Shown here piece by piece: positions 1-9,123 of a stretch of DNA of 58,783 nucleotides (positions within the stretch are counted from its first letter, which is position 1; every line of letters begins with the position of its first letter). The position numbers were made by a program, and so were the translations under genes. The notes below the pieces were generated by a model that worked only from the letters and a program-made list of their open reading frames with translations, ran no database searches and was not told where the DNA came from. The stretch is from Actinoplanes oryzae (lineage in GTDB: Bacteria; Actinomycetota; Actinomycetes; Mycobacteriales; Micromonosporaceae): contig NZ_JAUQWH010000042.1 in NCBI RefSeq assembly GCF_030757795.1, forward strand, positions 1 to 58,783. The letters run 5' to 3'.

Positions 1-781
1 CGGGGGCGGGGGCGACCGGGTTGGGCAGGGCTCCGCCGAAGCGGCGGTCGCGCTGGGCGTAGAGCTCGCAGGCGTACCAGAGGTGGCGGCGGTCGAAGTC
101 GGGCCAGAGGGTGTCGAGGTAGACCATTTCGGCGTAGGCGGACTGCCACAGCAGGAAGTTGGACGTGCGCTGCTCGCCGGAGGGCCGCAGGAACATGTCC
201 ACTTCGGGGACCTCGGGGTGGTAGAGGTAGCGCTGGATCGTCTTCTCGTTGACCTTGTCGGCCTTGAGCCTGCCGGCCGCCACGTCGCGGGCGATCGCGG
301 CGGCGGCGTCGGCGATCTCGGCCTGGCCGCCGTAGTTGACGCAGAACTGCAGGGTCAGCTTCGAGTTGCCGCGGGAGAGCTCCTCGGCGGTCTGGAGCTC
401 ACTGATCACGCTTTTCCAGAGGCGGCCCGCGCGGCCCGACCAGACGATGCGGACGCCCAGGTCGTTGAGCTCGTCCCGGCGACGGCGGATGACGTCGCGG
501 TTGAAGCCCATCAGGAAGCGGACCTCCTCCGGCGAGCGCTTCCAGTTCTCGGTGGAGAAGGCATAGGCCGACAGGTACGGGATGCCGAGCTCGAGCGCGC
601 CCTCGATCGTGTCGAACAGCGAGTATTCGCCCTGCTCGTGCCCCTTGGTGCGGGACAGGCCGCGCTCCTTGGCCCAGCGCCCGTTGCCGTCCATGACGAT
701 CGCGACATGCTTGGGGATCGCCTCCTTGGGCAGCGCGGGCGGCTTGGCGCCGGAGATGTGCGGAGTGGGCGGACGTGTCAC
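1..781 (-). CDS. uppS: Isoprenyl transferase (undecaprenyl diphosphate synthase type), 3' end cut by the window
   Basis: Cis-prenyltransferase that condenses isopentenyl diphosphate onto an allylic diphosphate to make the polyprenyl carrier lipid for cell-wall synthesis. The family signature [13 protein letters not shown] is near the N-terminus, with the catalytic Asp at about residue 31, and the C-terminal region has the expected [23 protein letters not shown] sequence. No stop codon occurs before position 1, so only the last few residues are missing. I chose the GTG at 781 because a GGGAG lies 8 nt upstream; another in-frame GTG at 799 has no ribosome binding site. It follows recO after 39 nt on the same strand, the usual actinobacterial recO-uppS order, so co-transcription is likely. 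Confidence 0.93.
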   Translation of the reverse strand, partial: MTRPPTPHISGAKPPALPKEAIPKHVAIVMDGNGRWAKERGLSRTKGHEQGEYSLFDTIEGALELGIPYLSAYAFSTENWKRSPEEVRFLMGFNRDVIRRRRDELNDLGVRIVWSGRAGRLWKSVISELQTAEELSRGNSKLTLQFCVNYGGQAEIADAAAAIARDVAAGRLKADKVNEKTIQRYLYHPEVPEVDMFLRPSGEQRTSNFLLWQSAYAEMVYLDTLWPDFDRRHLWYACELYAQRDRRFGGALPNPVAPAP

Positions 782-820
782 TGGGAGGGCTCCCGTCACA
801 GGATCAGAGGGGCAGGAAGG

Positions 821-1876
821 TCACGGCTGAGGACCGCGGAGGAAGTCAGGAACCGGCGGAGAATCGCCGCGGGGCCGCAAGACGGACGGCAGATCACCGA
901 ACCCGGCCGACGACCGATCAGCGGGGACGGACGGCAGATCGCCGGACCCAGCCGACGACCGATCAGCGAGGACGGACGGCAGATCAGCACGGGCGGACGG
1001 CAGATCACCGAACCCAGCCGACGACCGATCAGCGCGGGGCCGCAGGACCGGCGGCAGGTCACCGGACGCAGCCGACGAGGCATCAGCGCGGCGCAACGAT
1101 CCGGACTCCCGTCGGTCGACCAGGGGCAGGGCTCGGAGGTTACGTTCCATGTGCCACTGCAGGTGGGCCGCGACCAGGCCGCTGCACTCGCGGCGCACCG
1201 AGGGGTCGGCGATGTCGGCAACCGTCCAGTCGCCGCCGAGCAGGGCGGCCATCAGGCCCAGGGTTGCGGGTGCCGGGTGAGCGGCGCCGGGTGGGCGGCA
1301 GTCGGGGCAGACCGAGCCGCCGGCCGGCACCGAGAAGGCGCCGTGGGGGCCCGCCTCGCCGCAGACCGCGCACTCGGCGATTGCCGGGGCCCAGCCGGCG
1401 AAGGCCATGCCGCGCAGCAGGTAGGCGTCGAGCACCAGGCTTGTCGCGTGCTCGCCCACGGCCAGCGCCTTGAGGGCCCCGAGGGTCAGCTGGAAGAGGC
1501 GGAGCGACGGCTCGCGCTCCACGGGCGTCAGCCGCTCGGCCGTCTCGGCGATCGCGCTCGCCGCCGTGTAGCGCGGATAGTCCTCGAGGAACTTCTTGCC
1601 GAAGAGGTTGACGCCCTCGACCTGGCTGATCGAGTGCAGGCTGCTGCCGACGCCCTCGGGCGAGCCGGCGAGCTGCAGGTCGATGTGGCCGAAGGGCTCC
1701 AGCCGGGCGCCGAAGCGGGAGTTGACCCGCCGGACGCCCCGGGCCACCGCGCGCAGCCGGCCGTGGCGGCGGGTCAGCAGCGTGATGATCCGGTCGCTCT
1801 CCCCCAGCTTCTGCACACGCAGCACCACCGCGTCGTCGCGGTAGAGCTGGCGTCGATATCCGGATCCGCTGGGCAC
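821..1876 (-). CDS. recO: DNA repair protein RecO with repeat-bearing C-terminal tail
   Basis: RecO mediates RecA loading in RecF-pathway recombination. The N-terminal OB-fold is clear (YRDDAVVLRVQKLGESDRIITLL, then HGRLRAVARGVRR), and a helical domain carries a zinc-binding Cys set around CAVCGEAG and CPDCR. The start is a GTG at 1876. The protein has 351 residues against roughly 240-270 for typical RecO. The extra ~75 C-terminal residues are a degenerate tandem repeat (ADRSSAGxGDLPSV, about 15 residues) that looks unrelated to RecO function. It sits directly upstream of uppS. Confidence 0.93.
   Translation of the reverse strand: MPSGSGYRRQLYRDDAVVLRVQKLGESDRIITLLTRRHGRLRAVARGVRRVNSRFGARLEPFGHIDLQLAGSPEGVGSSLHSISQVEGVNLFGKKFLEDYPRYTAASAIAETAERLTPVEREPSLRLFQLTLGALKALAVGEHATSLVLDAYLLRGMAFAGWAPAIAECAVCGEAGPHGAFSVPAGGSVCPDCRPPGAAHPAPATLGLMAALLGGDWTVADIADPSVRRECSGLVAAHLQWHMERNLRALPLVDRRESGSLRRADASSAASGDLPPVLRPRADRSSAGFGDLPSARADLPSVLADRSSAGSGDLPSVPADRSSAGFGDLPSVLRPRGDSPPVPDFLRGPQP
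865..1090 (-). repeat. Degenerate ~45-bp tandem repeat inside the recO 3' end
   Basis: About four to five copies of a unit containing GACGGACGGCAGATC...CCGACGACCGATCAGC run through this stretch with a period near 45 bp and some truncated copies. The period is a multiple of three, so the copies stay in the recO frame and encode ADRSSAGFGDLPSV-like repeats. Confidence 0.8.
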
Positions 1877-2018
1877 CCCGACATTCTGCCCCCTGGGTAC
1901 GACAACCTTCCCACGGCACCGGAAAGAGCGGGCCCGCCCGACCCTGAGGCGGATCTCAGGGTCGGCTCCGGGGTGAGTCCGGTGGTGTCACCCCGGGCGG
2001 GCTCATAGCGTTCTGGGC

Positions 2019-2822
2019 ATGACCGCGAGACTGATCCGCCGGGCCGGGGCGCTCACCCTGGCCGCCGCTGCCACGGCCACCGTCCTCACCGGCTGTGGGG
2101 CGGGGGTCGGCGCGAAGCTCACCTACGACGACACGGAGAAGGCCAAGATCACCGCCATCGTGATCGACGGCAGCAGCGGGGACGTCGCGGTCTCGACCGG
2201 CGCGGCCGCCGAGACGCGGATCAAGCGGATCGTCCGCACGGACGGGCGCGACCCCGAGATCTCCTACCGGGTCGCGGGCAGCACGCTCAACGTCAACACC
2301 TCGTGCGGGGATCACTGCTCCGTCTCGTACGAGATCACCGCCCCGGCCGGGGTGAAGGTCAGCGGGCGCCTGAGCTCGGGCGACCTCACGCTGAGCCAGG
2401 TGGCGTCCGCCGACGTGCAGGTCAGCTCGGGCGACCTGCTGCTCAATCGCATCGCGGGGGACGTGACCGCCCGCGCCGAGTCCGGCTCGATCACTGCGAA
2501 CGATCTCGGCGGCGCCCTCAACCTGTCCGTCTCGTCCGGTGACCTGCTGGCGCACGAGCTCGGCGGCGGCAAGCCGATCAAGGCGAACTCGTCGTCCGGC
2601 GACATCACGCTCGGGCTCACCAAGGCGGCCTCGGTGACCGCCCGGGCCAGCAGCGGCGACATCAACCTGATCGTGCCGATGGGCGACTACAAGATCGTCG
2701 GGCCGCCCCGGAGCGACGACGGCGACGGGCTGAACACGGACCTCGTCAGCAACCCGTCCGCCCCGAACGTGCTCGACCTGAAGGCCAGCAGCGGCGACGC
2801 CAACGTGGTCAGCACCCCCTGA
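2019..2822 (+). CDS. DUF4097-type lipoprotein with SSGD repeats
   Basis: A probable secreted lipoprotein of 267 residues. The N-terminus is a classic lipoprotein signal (Arg-rich start, hydrophobic stretch, lipobox LTGC with Cys26). The mature part contains at least seven short repeats around an SSGD core (SSGDVAV, SSGDLTL, SSGDLLL, SGSIT, SSGDLLA, SSGDITL, SSGDINL, SSGDANV), each about 20 residues, which fits the beta-ladder/beta-helix adhesin-like fold of DUF4097 proteins. The precise function of this family is not known to me. It is on the plus strand, divergent from recO across a 142-bp gap and convergent with the acyltransferase gene. It interrupts the usual era-recO adjacency. Confidence 0.8.
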   Translation: MTARLIRRAGALTLAAAATATVLTGCGAGVGAKLTYDDTEKAKITAIVIDGSSGDVAVSTGAAAETRIKRIVRTDGRDPEISYRVAGSTLNVNTSCGDHCSVSYEITAPAGVKVSGRLSSGDLTLSQVASADVQVSSGDLLLNRIAGDVTARAESGSITANDLGGALNLSVSSGDLLAHELGGGKPIKANSSSGDITLGLTKAASVTARASSGDINLIVPMGDYKIVGPPRSDDGDGLNTDLVSNPSAPNVLDLKASSGDANVVSTP

Positions 2823-2942
2823 GAGACGGCGGAGCAAACGGCCCGCGCCACGGGAAGCCGGAGGCGCCCGGCAGCGGGGCCGGAGGCAAAGGCGAGGGCC
2901 GCGAGAAAGTGAAGGGCGGCGATCGGCCGGACTCGGTACGAC

Positions 2943-4016
2943 CTAGGGCGCCGGGGACGGACCGGCCGGCCCGGAGACCACCGCGACGGGGGCGGGAGGC
3001 AGCGCCGGCGCCGGGGACACCGGGGCGACGCGGGGCCGGCCGCCCGGGACGAGGCGCGGCGGCCGCCCGGCGGCGAAGTCCTCCACCCAGCCGAAGAGCA
3101 GCACCGCCACGGCGACGAGCCCGATGACCACGGGGATGCGCCAGCTGAAGCCGTCCCAGCCGCGTACCGGCAGGGCGTGCCTCTCCGCGAACCACATCAC
3201 GCCCACGATGATCGGGACGTGCCACAGGTAGATCGTGAGCGCTCGGGCGTTGAGGATCGTGATGAGCCGGTTCGAGCGGGCCCGGGTGGCGAGCGGGGCG
3301 AAGCCCAGGGCGATCAGGATGAACGCCGCCGACCAGAGGGCGTTGCCGAGCGGGATGTCATTGAGGTCGTACCCGCGGGGTCCGGGGTGGGTCAGGAACC
3401 AGGCCGCGCCGCCCGCCGCGAGCAACCCGGCACCGCCGACGAGGATCTTGCGGTTGACCTTGCGCAGGAGGCCGTCGTGGTGCGCGAAGCCGATCAGCCA
3501 CGCGCCGCCGTAGAGCGCCATGTCGTGCAGGATCGGGTGCACGGTGAAGTCGCCGAGCTCCAGGACCGCCAGTGCGACGTAGGGCACGGCGACCGCGATG
3601 CGCGGGAAGCGGCGGAAGACCGGCAGCAGCAGCGGGGAGAGAAGGACGAACCAGAGGAAGTCCCGCAGGTACCACGAGGCGTTGAGGACCATCGCTCCCC
3701 AGCCGTTGACGGGCGCGTCCTGCACCGGCATGGCCCAGAGGAAGATCCGCCAGTCCCAGTCGAGGCCGGTCAGCAGCATGATCGGGACGGCGATGCCGGC
3801 GATCGCCCACAGCGACGGCAGCAGGCGGCGCATCCGGCGCTCGACGGCCAGCGGCCCCGACTTGTCGATCGAGGCCGCCATCAGCGATCCGGCCATCGCG
3901 AACATCACCGACATCGCCGGCACCGCGATCGTCAGCACCGCCCAGCCCGTCGAGTGGTACACGACGACCCGGGCGATGGCGACCGCGCGCAGCACGTCGA
4001 GATACCGGTTCCGCAT
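2943..4016 (-). CDS. Acyltransferase family 3 membrane protein
   Basis: A polytopic membrane protein of 357 residues of the acyltransferase-3 (OafA/NodX-like) family, which O-acylates sugars or other cell-surface molecules. Evidence is the N-terminal RNRYLDVLRAVAIARVVVYHS with the family's Arg/His pair, about ten hydrophobic segments, and the conserved WHVPII segment late in the protein. The last ~45 residues are a Pro/Ala-rich cytoplasmic tail. No strong Shine-Dalgarno precedes the ATG at 4016. The substrate cannot be inferred. It lies between era and the DUF4097 lipoprotein gene, with which it converges. Confidence 0.85.
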   Translation of the reverse strand: MRNRYLDVLRAVAIARVVVYHSTGWAVLTIAVPAMSVMFAMAGSLMAASIDKSGPLAVERRMRRLLPSLWAIAGIAVPIMLLTGLDWDWRIFLWAMPVQDAPVNGWGAMVLNASWYLRDFLWFVLLSPLLLPVFRRFPRIAVAVPYVALAVLELGDFTVHPILHDMALYGGAWLIGFAHHDGLLRKVNRKILVGGAGLLAAGGAAWFLTHPGPRGYDLNDIPLGNALWSAAFILIALGFAPLATRARSNRLITILNARALTIYLWHVPIIVGVMWFAERHALPVRGWDGFSWRIPVVIGLVAVAVLLFGWVEDFAAGRPPRLVPGGRPRVAPVSPAPALPPAPVAVVSGPAGPSPAP

Positions 4017-4093
4017 GAGTTACATGGCTATCTAAAAGCGCTTACCTGTGCAAATCGTGTGAAACGTCCCACAGATCGTGCCAAAAAACCCGA

Positions 4094-5416
4094 TCAGAAC
4101 CCCAGCCGCCGGAGCTGCTTCGGGTCCCGCTGCCACTCCTTGGCGACACGAACGTGCAGGTCAAGGTAGACCTTACGGCCCAGAAGAGCCTCGATCTCCG
4201 CCCGGGCCTTCGTACCCACTTCCTTGAGCCGGGAACCCCGCGTGCCGATGACGATGGATTTCTGGCTGTCCCGTTCGACGTACACGTTCGCGTAGATTTT
4301 GAGGAGATTTCCCTCGGGGATCATCTCCTCCACCAGCACCGCGATCGAGTGCGGCAGCTCGTCCCGGACGCCCTCCAGCGCCGCCTCGCGCACCAGCTCG
4401 CCGATGAGCACCTGCTCGGGCTCCTCGGTCAGCACGTCGTCGGGATAGAGCGGCGGCGACTCCGGCAGGTGCTTGACGATCACGTCGACCAGCGTCTCCA
4501 CCTGGTGCCCGGAGACCGCGCTGACCGGGACGATCTCCGCGAATTCGTACAGCTTGCTGACCGCCAGCAGCCGCTCGGCGAGCGTGGCCGGATCGACCAG
4601 GTCGACCTTGGTCACCACGGCGATGACCGTGGCCTTGAGCTCGGCGATCTCGGTCGAGATGAAGCGGTCCCCGGCGCCGACCGGCTCGTCCGCCGGGAAG
4701 CACACGCCGATCACGTCGACCTCGCTCCACGTCTCGCGGACGAGATCGTTGAGCCGCTCGCCCAGCAGCGTGCGCGGCCGGTGCAGACCGGGGGTGTCGA
4801 CCAGCACGAGCTGGGCGTTCTCCTGGTGCAGCACGCCACGGATGACGTGCCGGGTGGTCTGCGGCTTGTTCGACGTGATCGCGATCTTCTGCCCGACGAT
4901 GGCGTTGGTCAGGGTCGACTTGCCGGCGTTCGGCCGCCCGACGAAGCAGGCAAAACCGGCGCGATAGACGTCGTCCCGAGCTTCCTGCCGCGAGGCCGCC
5001 TTGTGCCGGTGCACCTTTTGCTCGGTACGCCGGGAGGCCGGCCTGTCCGCGCCCGCCCCCGCCGCGTCGGCCTGCGTGGCGCGCTCGGCCGTCTCCGCCC
5101 GGCGCGCCGCGGTGTGCCGGGGCTTCCGCTCACCCGACTTTCCCGATTTATTCGACTTGCCGACCTCGGCCGCGCCCGGCGTCCGCTCGGTCTCGCCCGC
5201 AACGACGCGCCGACCGCCCGCCTCGCCGCGCCGACCGCCGGCCTCTGCTTTGCGACCGCCCGACTCGCCCGAAGGGCGCCGGGGCTGACGGGTCTCGCCC
5301 GCCGCCTGCCGCCGCTTCTCCGCCTGCCGCTCACGCCGGCGCAGCTCGTTCCGCTCGCCGGGGGTGAGACGCCGCTCGTCGGCCTCCGGTCGCCGCCGCT
5401 CGCCCGAGTCGCTCAC
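4094..5416 (-). CDS. era: GTPase Era with long basic N-terminal extension
   Basis: Era binds the 3' end of 16S rRNA and assists 30S maturation. The G1 motif GRPNAGKS is at about residue 160, with G3 DTPG, G4 TKVD and a C-terminal KH domain (VIGTRGSRLKEVGTKAR; end RDPKQLRRLGF). The coding frame is open from a GTG at 5416 that overlaps the stop of the deaminase-like gene (GTGA), giving 440 residues, about 130 more than usual Era. The extra part is Arg/Glu/Gly-rich low complexity. An alternative GTG at 5014, preceded by AAAAGG, would give a normal 306-residue Era, so the extension may not be translated. Confidence 0.93.
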   Translation of the reverse strand: MSDSGERRRPEADERRLTPGERNELRRRERQAEKRRQAAGETRQPRRPSGESGGRKAEAGGRRGEAGGRRVVAGETERTPGAAEVGKSNKSGKSGERKPRHTAARRAETAERATQADAAGAGADRPASRRTEQKVHRHKAASRQEARDDVYRAGFACFVGRPNAGKSTLTNAIVGQKIAITSNKPQTTRHVIRGVLHQENAQLVLVDTPGLHRPRTLLGERLNDLVRETWSEVDVIGVCFPADEPVGAGDRFISTEIAELKATVIAVVTKVDLVDPATLAERLLAVSKLYEFAEIVPVSAVSGHQVETLVDVIVKHLPESPPLYPDDVLTEEPEQVLIGELVREAALEGVRDELPHSIAVLVEEMIPEGNLLKIYANVYVERDSQKSIVIGTRGSRLKEVGTKARAEIEALLGRKVYLDLHVRVAKEWQRDPKQLRRLGF

Positions 5417-5781
5417 TCCGTCACCGTGCCCCGCAGCTCGCCGTCCACGCCGACCACATGGATCGGCGCCGCCGCGCCCAGGTCACGCACCGCCGCGTGC
5501 CCGGCCCCGTCGAGCGTCTCCGCCGCCGTGGCCACCGCAGCCGCCTCAAGGCTCTGCGCCCCCGCCGCCACGGCCGACGCCACGGCCAGCTGCAGGGCGG
5601 TCACCTGCAGGCTGGGCAGGGCCACGGTCGCCGCGGCGTACGTGCGGCCGTCCTGGTCGCGTACCGATGCTCCCTCGGCCGCGCCCACCCGGGCGCGCGC
5701 GCCGCGGGCCAGCGTGACCAGCTTCGCGTCCTCGGCGCCCAGCTCGGTGGCACCGGCGTTCGGAATGGTCTTCTCAGGCAT
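5413..5781 (-). CDS. Cytidine deaminase-fold protein lacking catalytic residues
   Basis: A 122-residue protein that aligns with bacterial cytidine deaminases (GASVRDQDGRTYAAATVAL corresponds to the region holding the NVEN substrate motif; the following TALQLAVASAVAAGA corresponds to the helix that carries CAE). The protein contains no cysteine, and the zinc-binding CAE and PCxxC motifs are absent. It therefore cannot be a normal zinc deaminase. Small proteins of this kind between corC and era are conserved in actinobacteria and often annotated as cytidine deaminase. It overlaps the CNNM gene end by 8 nt and the era start by 4 nt, so it is translationally coupled in the operon. Confidence 0.8.
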   Translation of the reverse strand: MPEKTIPNAGATELGAEDAKLVTLARGARARVGAAEGASVRDQDGRTYAAATVALPSLQVTALQLAVASAVAAGAQSLEAAAVATAAETLDGAGHAAVRDLGAAAPIHVVGVDGELRGTVTE

Positions 5782-7159
5782 CGGCGTGCTGTCTTTCCTC
5801 GGTCTCGGGAGTGTTCTCGGTGCCGGCGGACTCCGCCGGCGCGTTCTCGGCCCGGCGCACCAGCACCGAGTCGATCCTGTTGCGGCGGCCGGTCGTGCCC
5901 TCCGCCACCAGGTGCAGGCCGCCCACGTCGACCGTGGCGCCCGGGATCGGCACCCGGCCCAGCGTCTGCGCGAGCAGGCCGCCGACCGTCTCCACCTCGT
6001 CGGCGGGCAGCTCGACCCCGAAGATCTCGCCCAGGTCCTCGATCGGCAGCCGCGCGGTCACCCGCACCGCGCCGTCGTCGAGGTGCTCGATCGGGGGGCG
6101 CTCGACGTCGTACTCATCGGTGATCTCGCCGACGATCTCCTCGAGGATGTCCTCGATGGTGACCAGGCCGGCCGTCCCACCGTACTCGTCGACGACGATC
6201 ACCAGGTGCGTGCGGGCCGCCTGCATCTCCGACAGCAGGTCGTCGACCGGCTTCGACTCGGGCACGAACGTCGCCGGCCGCATCACCTCGGCCACCGGCA
6301 TCGCCGACGCGGCCGGGTCGCCGTTCTGCGTGCGCCGGATCACGTCCTTGAGATAGAGCACGCCCAGCACGTCGTCGACGCTGTCCCCGATCACCGGGAT
6401 GCGCGAGAAACCCGAGCGCAGGAAGAGGAAGAGCGCCTGTTCGAGGCTCTTGGGCGCCTCGATCCACACCATCTCGGTCCGCGGCACCATCACCTCCCGG
6501 GCGATCGTGTCCCCGAGCGCGAAGACCGAGTGGATCATCTCGCGCTCGCCGTGCTCCACGACGCCGCGCTGCTCGGCGAGGTCCACCAGCTCCCGCAGCT
6601 CCACCTGGCTGCCGAACGGGCCCTCCGGGAACCCCTTGCCCGGCGTCACCGCGTTACCGATGAGGATCAGCAGCGACGCGAGCGGGTTGAGCACCCGGCC
6701 GATCCAGCGCACCAGCGGGGCGGTCGCGCGGCCGACGGCGTACGCGTGCTGGCGCCCCACCGTGCGCGGCGCCACGCCGACCACGACGAAGCTCACCACG
6801 GTCATCGCCCCGGCCGTGACCAGCGCCGACCGCCAGCCCACCCCCCAGCTGTCCACCGCCACCAGCGCCACCAGCGTGGTCGCGGTCAGCTCGCACAGCA
6901 GGCGCAGGAGCAGCAGCAGGTTCAGGTGACGGACGACGTCGGCGGCCACCGCGGTCAGCGCGGCGGCTCCCCGCTGCCCCTCCCGCTCCATCTCGGCGGC
7001 CCGGGCGGGCGACACCGTGGCCAGGGCGGCGTCGGTCATCGACGCGAGCCCGGCGAGGAACACCAGGACGACAGCCGCCCCGATCAGTTGCAGATCCGGC
7101 AGCCCGGCAGGCGCGGCCGCGCTCGCCCCGTCGGCGAGCACGGCCCATGATCGCTCCAT
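5774..7159 (-). CDS. CNNM/CorC-type transporter with CBS pair
   Basis: A 461-residue membrane protein of the hemolysin-C/CNNM family, proposed divalent-cation (Mg/Co) transporters. The order is: an N-terminal DUF21 membrane domain with about four hydrophobic segments (residues ~25-190), two CBS domains (~210-335, with VMVPRTEMVWIEA and VIVVDEYGGTAGLVTIEDILEEIVGEI), and a C-terminal CorC_HlyC domain (~350-430). The start ATG is at 7159. It lies 4 bp after ybeY and overlaps the deaminase-like gene, part of the ybeY-CNNM-era operon. Confidence 0.9.
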   Translation of the reverse strand: MERSWAVLADGASAAAPAGLPDLQLIGAAVVLVFLAGLASMTDAALATVSPARAAEMEREGQRGAAALTAVAADVVRHLNLLLLLRLLCELTATTLVALVAVDSWGVGWRSALVTAGAMTVVSFVVVGVAPRTVGRQHAYAVGRATAPLVRWIGRVLNPLASLLILIGNAVTPGKGFPEGPFGSQVELRELVDLAEQRGVVEHGEREMIHSVFALGDTIAREVMVPRTEMVWIEAPKSLEQALFLFLRSGFSRIPVIGDSVDDVLGVLYLKDVIRRTQNGDPAASAMPVAEVMRPATFVPESKPVDDLLSEMQAARTHLVIVVDEYGGTAGLVTIEDILEEIVGEITDEYDVERPPIEHLDDGAVRVTARLPIEDLGEIFGVELPADEVETVGGLLAQTLGRVPIPGATVDVGGLHLVAEGTTGRRNRIDSVLVRRAENAPAESAGTENTPETEERQHADA

Positions 7160-7163
7160 CGGG

Positions 7164-7634
7164 TCAGCCGGCCCGCCGCCCGGCGCGCCAGCTCTGCAGG
7201 AGCCGCGCCTGGAGCCCGAACATCTCGCGCTCCTCCTCGGGCTCGGCGTGGTCGTAGCCGAGCAGGTGCAGCACGCCGTGCACGGTCAGCAGGTGCAGCT
7301 CGTCCGCGGCGGTGTGCCCGGCCGTGACGGCCTGCTTGGCGGCCACCTCGGGCGCGAGCACGATGTCGCCCAGCAGGGCGGGCTCCCCGGTGCCGGCCTC
7401 GCCGGGCCCGTGGTCGACGCTGCCCTCGTCCATCGGGAAGGCCAGGACGTCCGTGGGGCCGTCGCTGCCCATCCACCGATGGTTGAGCTCGGTCATGTAG
7501 TCGATGTCGATGAGCAGGATCGACAGCTCGGCGAGCGGGTTGACCCCCATCTCGTCGAGCGCGTGCCGGGCCACCGCGAGAATCGCGTCGGTGTCGACCT
7601 CGACTCCCGACTCGTTGCCGATCTCGATGGACAT
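7164..7634 (-). CDS. ybeY: Endoribonuclease YbeY
   Basis: A single-strand endoribonuclease for rRNA maturation and quality control. The zinc motif is [11 protein letters not shown] (H3 signature HGxLHLxGYDH), preceded by the conserved PTDVLAFPM. The frame is open further upstream, but the start at 7634 (MSIEIGNES) matches the family N-terminus and gives the usual 156 residues. It sits 4 bp upstream of the CNNM transporter gene and downstream of phoH, the standard arrangement. Confidence 0.95.
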   Translation of the reverse strand: MSIEIGNESGVEVDTDAILAVARHALDEMGVNPLAELSILLIDIDYMTELNHRWMGSDGPTDVLAFPMDEGSVDHGPGEAGTGEPALLGDIVLAPEVAAKQAVTAGHTAADELHLLTVHGVLHLLGYDHAEPEEEREMFGLQARLLQSWRAGRRAG

Positions 7635-7744
7635 GTGGTGCTCTACCCCAGCTTCCGGTCGGGTCCGCGCCGGTCCCCCCGGCGGCGGCGCACGTGGGCG
7701 GCCCGCGTCCGCAGGTCGCTCTCCGTGCAATTCTGACGAACGCG

Positions 7745-7775
7745 CCCGGACCGGGCGAGCCCCGGTCCGGGTTTT
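7745..7775 (+). terminator. Perfect 11-bp hairpin followed by TTTT on the plus strand
   Basis: CCCGGACCGGG (7745-7755) pairs with CCCGGTCCGGG (7761-7771) across the loop CGAGC, and TTTT follows at 7772-7775. It has the form of an intrinsic terminator on the plus strand. No plus-strand gene ends here, so it may instead limit antisense transcription or act as an RNA structure in the phoH-ybeY spacer. Confidence 0.5.
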
Positions 7776-7810
7776 GTGACGCACGGGTCGGCAGCGAAGG
7801 CCCGGACGTG

Positions 7811-7848
7811 CCCGATCCCGCGCCCGGCGACACCGGCGCGGGATCGGG
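7811..7848 (-). terminator. 14-bp hairpin downstream of phoH
   Basis: CCCGATCCCGCGCC (7811-7824) is the exact reverse complement of GGCGCGGGATCGGG (7835-7848), with a 10-nt loop. It lies 48 nt past the phoH stop on the minus strand. No T-run follows, so termination would be partial or of the GC-hairpin type seen in actinobacteria. Confidence 0.5.
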
Positions 7849-7895
7849 CTCGTCCCGCCCGGGGCCCGCCGGCCCGGGATGCTCGATCGACGGGG

Positions 7896-8957
<1,062 letters not shown>

Positions 8958-9123
8958 AGGGGCGGCCGTGAGGCCTACGCCACCTGCTCTCTGTCTTAGT
9001 CCCCGCCGCTGGTCGGCGGCGTGCCTGAGGTCGTGCCATCGTATCCGCTCCAAGGCACCCCCGCCGAGGCCATTACCGCCCGTTTCGGCGGACGTCTCCC
9101 CCGGGTGTGGCAGCGTGCGAATC

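Noticed and set aside
5413..5781. Functional cytidine deaminase
   Set aside because: No cysteines and no CAE or PCxxC motif, so zinc cannot be bound in the usual way.
7635..7784. Longer N-terminus of YbeY
   Set aside because: The extra residues are Arg/Pro-rich and not found in the family; MSIEIGNES at 7634 gives normal length.
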